Below are positions 60,091 to 64,000 of a DNA stretch of 64,000 bases, in pieces. The notes below the pieces were generated by a model that worked only from the letters and a program-made list of their open reading frames with translations, searched no databases and was not told the origin of the DNA. Origin of the DNA: Shinisaurus crocodilurus. Lineage: Eukaryota; Chordata; Lepidosauria; Squamata; Shinisauridae. The stretch spans positions 306,408,063 to 306,472,062 of the forward strand of contig CM037877.1 of assembly GCA_021292165.1 (NCBI GenBank), read 5' to 3'. Position 1 is the stretch's first letter; the number at the start of each line of letters is the position of its first letter. The position numbers and the translations under genes were made by a program.

Positions 60091-60381
60091 GCTCTTTGAG
60101 ACTGCCCTGATAGTTTGATGGTTCTTGATGGTCCTTCCTGGGTTTTGTGGATCTCCACCGAGACTCTTCTTTGTTGGGGATGACGACCTGTCTGGCTGCT
60201 TCTCCTGTGACTTCATCCCTCCTCCCTCACCCCCTCCCTTAGGGGAAGACTGTGTGTGTGTGTGCAGACTTGTGTTGGGCTTTCTCCACAGTTACAATTT
60301 CAGAAAGGGGGTGAAAGCCTCACTGACCTTGTTGACAACAAGATGCACCACAAGGTCCACAGACATCCAAAAGAAGGGCTT

Positions 60382-60525
60382 TTTTATTTTTATTTATTAC
60401 ATTTCTATCACGCCTTTTTTCCTGCAAGGAACTCAAGGCGGCTTACATAATCCTCCTCTCCATTTGATCCTCACAACAACCCTGTGAGGTAGGTTCGGCT
60501 GGGAGTCCGTGACTGGCCCAGTGAT
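60382..60525 (-). mobile_element. MIR-type SINE, partial
   Basis: TTTATTTTTATTTATTACAT end, CAAGGAACTCAAGGCGGCTT and the CACAACAACCCTGTGAGG block. It breaks off within the core. Confidence 0.85.
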
Positions 60526-60959
60526 GTCCATTGTTATCAGCTCCTGGTATCTTATTGTAACTGGGGTTTTTTAAAGCTATTTTAAATTGTTTTTACATTT
60601 TAAATGTTATTGTTTTTTATATTATATTTTTGTTTTGTAATTTTTGTGAGCCACCCAGAGAGCTTTCACTGTTGGGTGGCACAGAAATGAAATAAATGAA
60701 AATGAATGAAATGAAAAAGAAAAACTTGGTGACTTAGAGGCTGGACCTGATGGAAATTTTAATATTGCCTGCTTAAATCAAGGAGGCAATGTAACCACTA
60801 GTTACAGTGGGGGGGGAAGGGTTATGGGATGCCAACCTTTTTGAAAGAGCGCCACCTTGGATGCAAACGGCGATGCAGCTGGTGAAGGGTGCAAGAAGTG
60901 GATGGCAATGCAGGAAAGCAAGCCTTTCCTGAGGGGTGGAAGACGAGACCTCACGGGCT
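60526..60959. other. Intergenic, possible LINE tail
   Basis: 60540-60720 is AT-rich with GAGCCACCCAGAGAGCTTTC and ends in AAATGAAATAAATGAAAATG, resembling a LINE or SINE 3' tail that I cannot assign. Confidence 0.4.
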
Positions 60960-61192
60960 TACGCTAGAGGAGAGGAGATTCAGTAGAGCTGAACAACAGG
61001 AGAAGCTTCTTGGAGGCAAGTGCAGTTTGAAAACGGAGCCAATGATCGGGGGTGGCGGGAGCCGGGGACTCTCCCTCGCTGGATGAACGGACGTCTGTTG
61101 GGGATGCTCGAACTCTCGAGTTCCTGCACCCAGCAGGGGGTTGGGCTCGATGGCCTGCGAGGCCCCCCTCCAACGCCGTGGTTCTGTGACTT
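60960..61192 (+). repeat. Old CR1 3' tail
   Basis: TGGATGAACGGACGTCTGTT, CCAGCAGGGGGTTGGGCTCG and CCAACGCCGTGGTTCTGTGA are the diverged CR1 tail. Confidence 0.75.
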
Positions 61193-61265
61193 CCACCTCA
61201 TGGACCGTGGCGTCCGCCATGCATGTCAAAAGCCAGTCTACACGTAAGAGGCTAGTGCTTGCATA

Positions 61266-61439
61266 CAGGGCCGGTGCTACCATTAGGCCAACTAGGCAGC
61301 TGCCTAGGGCGCAGGGCTAAAGGGGGCGCCAGAAACGCCTTGTGAAAAATATGCAGCGCTAAAATGCGTATTTTACCAACTTGGGGGCGCTAAATATCTG
61401 ATATTGCCTAGGGCACCAAACTGCCTTGCACCGGCCCTG
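61266..61439. mobile_element. hAT MITE, CAGGGCCGG family, copy 4
   Basis: 174 bp with perfect target duplication CTTGCATA at 61258-61265 and 61440-61447. Body as in 12161-12325. Confidence 0.95.
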
Positions 61440-61447
61440 CTTGCATA

Positions 61448-62199
61448 TGCGCTGGGGTCGGTAACATCACCACAAACTAGGCAGTGGCGGCCTGGCGGGC
61501 TGGCGGCCCGGGACTCCCTCGTCAGTGGGGCTCCTTGTCCGTTGCATCTTTTCGTTTGAGCTTTATAGGAGGTATTCATGGTGCTTCATGGTGGTGAACC
61601 TATTTTGGGGATGGAATTCAGCACCGTGGATAGCTCCGATAAAGCTCAAAAAGACGCAGTGGATAAGGAGCCCCACTGACACGAGAGTACCAGCCAGCCT
61701 CCCCTGAAACTAGGTCTTTAATAAAACAGAGGACAATAAGGAAAAAATTCCATGCAACAGTTTGGTAGTGTCATCTTTGCATTCTCTGGAAAGCCAGAGT
61801 GAGCGAATGACATAAGTCCCTGGGATAATGGTTAGTATGGAAACACCCCTGGAACCAAACGCAGTCCCCTTCATTTCAGATTATGAGATGGGCAAGATGG
61901 TTTTGGCCTTTCGCTTGAAAGGGAAAAGTGTATAGAGTCAGGCAGCAGAATTGCCAATGGGTTTTGAACAGAAGGTGCTACATAAAGATATGATAAGCGA
62001 TAATCGTTAATGAAAAACATTACACATAACACCGGAGCTGTGGGATCTTTCAGTTTGATCCCAAGAGGCAGGGACATTTTAGCAGGTGCTATCCAAAGCA
62101 GGCTATTTCCTTTTTCAAACCATCCCATGTTTGAGGGTGATGGTGGAATGGTGCAGGATACTTTCACTTGGAAAGGTTAAAAAAGCCAATCCTAGATGC
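61448..62199. other. Intergenic, nothing recognised
   Basis: 61500-61690 is a possible fold-back: GGGACTCCCTCGTCAGTGGGGCTCCTTGTCC faces GGATAAGGAGCCCCACTGACACGAG, with a further pair inside (CATCTTTTCGTTTGAGCTTTAT, ATAAAGCTCAAAAAGACG). It is probably an unnamed palindromic MITE. Confidence 0.55.
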
Positions 62200-62398
62200 A
62201 GTACTTCGGCCTCAGCCTAAGCTACCTCACAGGGCTGTTGTGAGGATAAAATGGAGAGGAGGAGGAGGAGGAGGAGGAGGAGGAGGAGGAGGAGGAGGAG
62301 GAGGAGGAGGAGGAGGAGGAGGAGGAGGGTGTAAGCTGCCTTGGGTTCCTTGCAGGAAAAAAGGCGGGGTATAAATGTAATAAATAAATAAATAAATC
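62200..62398 (+). mobile_element. MIR-type SINE with (AGG)n expansion
   Basis: Plus-strand SINE tail half: CTACCTCACAGGGCTGTTGT, GATAAAATGGAGAGGAGG, then about 24 AGG units (62256-62328), then GTAAGCTGCCTTGGGTTCCT and (AAAT)n. Confidence 0.92.
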
Positions 62399-62807
62399 GG
62401 GGGGGGGGGGAGAGCAAGGAGCATGAGGTCCCCGACTGGAAGCTCTCTCAACTTGCCCAAACAGTCAGACTTCCACTGCTGGAACCTTGGAACATATGGA
62501 ACCACAGAATCTTATTTCCCAGAGGGAAGTTCCTCTGGTTCCGAAATAAGATCAGCCCTTGGCACTGAGACAGCCCTTCTGATCTGGAAAATGGCTCCAA
62601 CATCACTGGTGCCTCCACCCTACATTTGCAAGCAGCTACGTTCACACCTCATCTATCACCTGGAAAACTAAGGAGGTGGGAGTTTGGGTGACCTATGTAG
62701 ATTCATAGCAGTTCTGAAGGAGAAATTAGAAAATAAGGAAATTAGCTGGCATCACTACATGCAGATTTGCCTTTTTAATTAATAACCTTACCATTCTGTC
62801 AGACATT

Positions 62808-63035
62808 ATTTCATCACCATCATCATCATATTTTTTATATCCTGCTTTTCTTCCAAGGAGGTCAGCAACATGTATGGTTCTTCCCCTCCCATTTTATCCT
62901 CACAACAACCTTGTAGGGTAGGTTAGGGTGATAGTGACTATCTGACGGTTACTCAGTGAGCTTCATGGCTGAGAGAGGAGTTGAACACAGATCTCCGCAG
63001 TTCTAGGCTGACACTCTAATCACTACACGAGTGGC
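62808..63035 (-). repeat. Old MIR-type SINE
   Basis: TTTTATCCTCACAACAACCT, AGTGAGCTTCATGGCTGAG and CACTCTAATCACTACACG: reverse copy, more diverged than the others. Confidence 0.78.
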
Positions 63036-63751
63036 ACACAGTGATTTCACAAGCGCTGACTGATTTGAATATATCCTGAACTCTAAACCACTAGTGGCAA
63101 AGAGTGTATAAACTGCTCATTAATTTATACTGATGTTATAAATTTATACTGATGTTCATCAGAGGCACTGAAGGCATTGCTGGGGGCCAGAAATAAGGCT
63201 ACCAATGAAAACACCCCAAAGGGAAAAGCACTTTGAATTAGCAGGCTAATTCAATTGATCAGCACTAAGCTACAAGAGCTAAAGTTTAACGTGGCATTTC
63301 ATTGGCACAACCATGAATAATTAAGACTAACTCCCATGAATCCTGAAGGAAGTTTTGAGAGATTAGAATGCTCAGACAGATGTGCTAGTGCTGTGCCCCA
63401 GAAGGGAATTCTGGGACTTAGCATTTTCTAGAGATGATTAAATAGTAAGACAGAATGTGCCAAGGCTTGCAATCTTGAACATCTTTTCATTAAATTAGCC
63501 GGATATCTTGCACAAAGATTTTATTTTGCTTTCATTACCAACCAACTGGGAAGGTTAATGAAATCCCAGTATTGCCAAGTGGTTTGTTTAAGTACCTCTG
63601 GGGTTACTAAAGTAGCAGAGAAAAAGGCCATTAATCAAATGAAGGAAACCAAGGGACAGGCCATGCAACAACACTTTTAGCTGCCTAGAACCCGTTTCTT
63701 GATTACATAATTACTCACCAGAAACTCAGGCTCCACCTGACAAATATCAAG
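63036..63751. other. Intergenic, one short LINE match
   Basis: AT-rich. At 63620-63645 the stretch AGGCCATTAATCAAATGAAG matches 55055-55076 of the non-CR1 LINE. Otherwise nothing recognised. Confidence 0.5.
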
Positions 63752-64000
63752 GTTGGCCTTTCACAAAGGTTCTATGGACTTTGAAGAAGCTCGAGTGCAA
63801 GGTGAAAGGGAGAAACGTGCTAAGCGAAAAGTACGTCAAATGAATCCTTTACAAGACCATCTTCCATCTGGTAACCTGTGTCCTCACTGTGGGAAGCTGT
63901 GTGGATCTAGAATTGGCCTCCACAGTCACTTACGGACCCATCGCTAGAGTCTACACAATTTTCTTTAGAATTTTCCTCCTTTTAAAATCTCCTTTTTGTA
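63752..64000 (+). mobile_element. Non-CR1 LINE 3' end, second copy, runs off window
   Basis: From GGTTGGCCTTTCACAAAGG it matches 58911 onward, including the C-terminal zinc finger (CPHCGKLCGSRIGLHSHL, stop near 63947) and the 3' UTR. The open frame 63753-63947 is intact, with a one-codon deletion relative to the first copy. Confidence 0.93.

Noticed and set aside
1..64000. CRISPR arrays, operons or prokaryotic mobile elements
   Set aside because: Tandem structures present are microsatellites or eukaryotic transposons. Gene structure is vertebrate.

Overview
This is a vertebrate nuclear sequence, most likely from a squamate reptile (lizard). The evidence is intron-split vertebrate genes, abundant and partly young CR1 and L2 LINEs, MIR-type tRNA SINEs, L1 fragments, and several hAT DNA-transposon families with intact 8-bp target duplications. 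Nothing prokaryotic is present (no operons, no CRISPR).

Two host genes lie tail to tail. (1) Positions 1-5.4 kb, + strand: the 3' half of an APH-1 gamma-secretase subunit gene, with four exons from 139 to 4943 and a poly(A) signal at 5353. (2) Positions 17.8-45.5 kb, - strand: a complete membrane-anchored alpha-carbonic anhydrase. I could join it exon by exon in one frame, from the initiator at 45533 to the stop at 17846. Exon sizes, transmembrane segment and several short motifs fit CA9 better than CA14 or CA12. In human, APH1A sits beside CA14 and APH1B beside CA12, while CA9 has no APH1 neighbour. An APH1 beside a CA9-like gene would therefore be a third member of the same paralogous arrangement. 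The carbonic anhydrase also appears to have extra small phase-1 exons encoding an acidic, proline-rich stalk before the membrane segment.

The rest is repeats. Introns and the 5.4-17.8 kb spacer hold CR1, L2 and L1 fragments. From 22.4 to 28 kb (intron 8 of the carbonic anhydrase) there are 5S-rRNA-derived sequences and a large fold-back element. From 31 to 39 kb there are a Tigger-like MITE, LTR-like sequence, an L2 with one stop in its reverse transcriptase frame, and an L1 piece. From 43.1 to 43.9 kb there is a local tandem duplication holding both a filled and an empty MITE site. From 46 to 64 kb, upstream of the carbonic anhydrase, I see no host gene. That stretch has a CR1 carrying a 5S-CR1 SINE, hAT MITEs, and a rearranged non-CR1 LINE (54.3-59.2 kb) interrupted by an almost undamaged CR1 (55.1-57.4 kb).

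Long GC-rich open frames without homology (for example at 13.3-14.1, 25.7-26.7 and 41-42 kb) are treated as chance.
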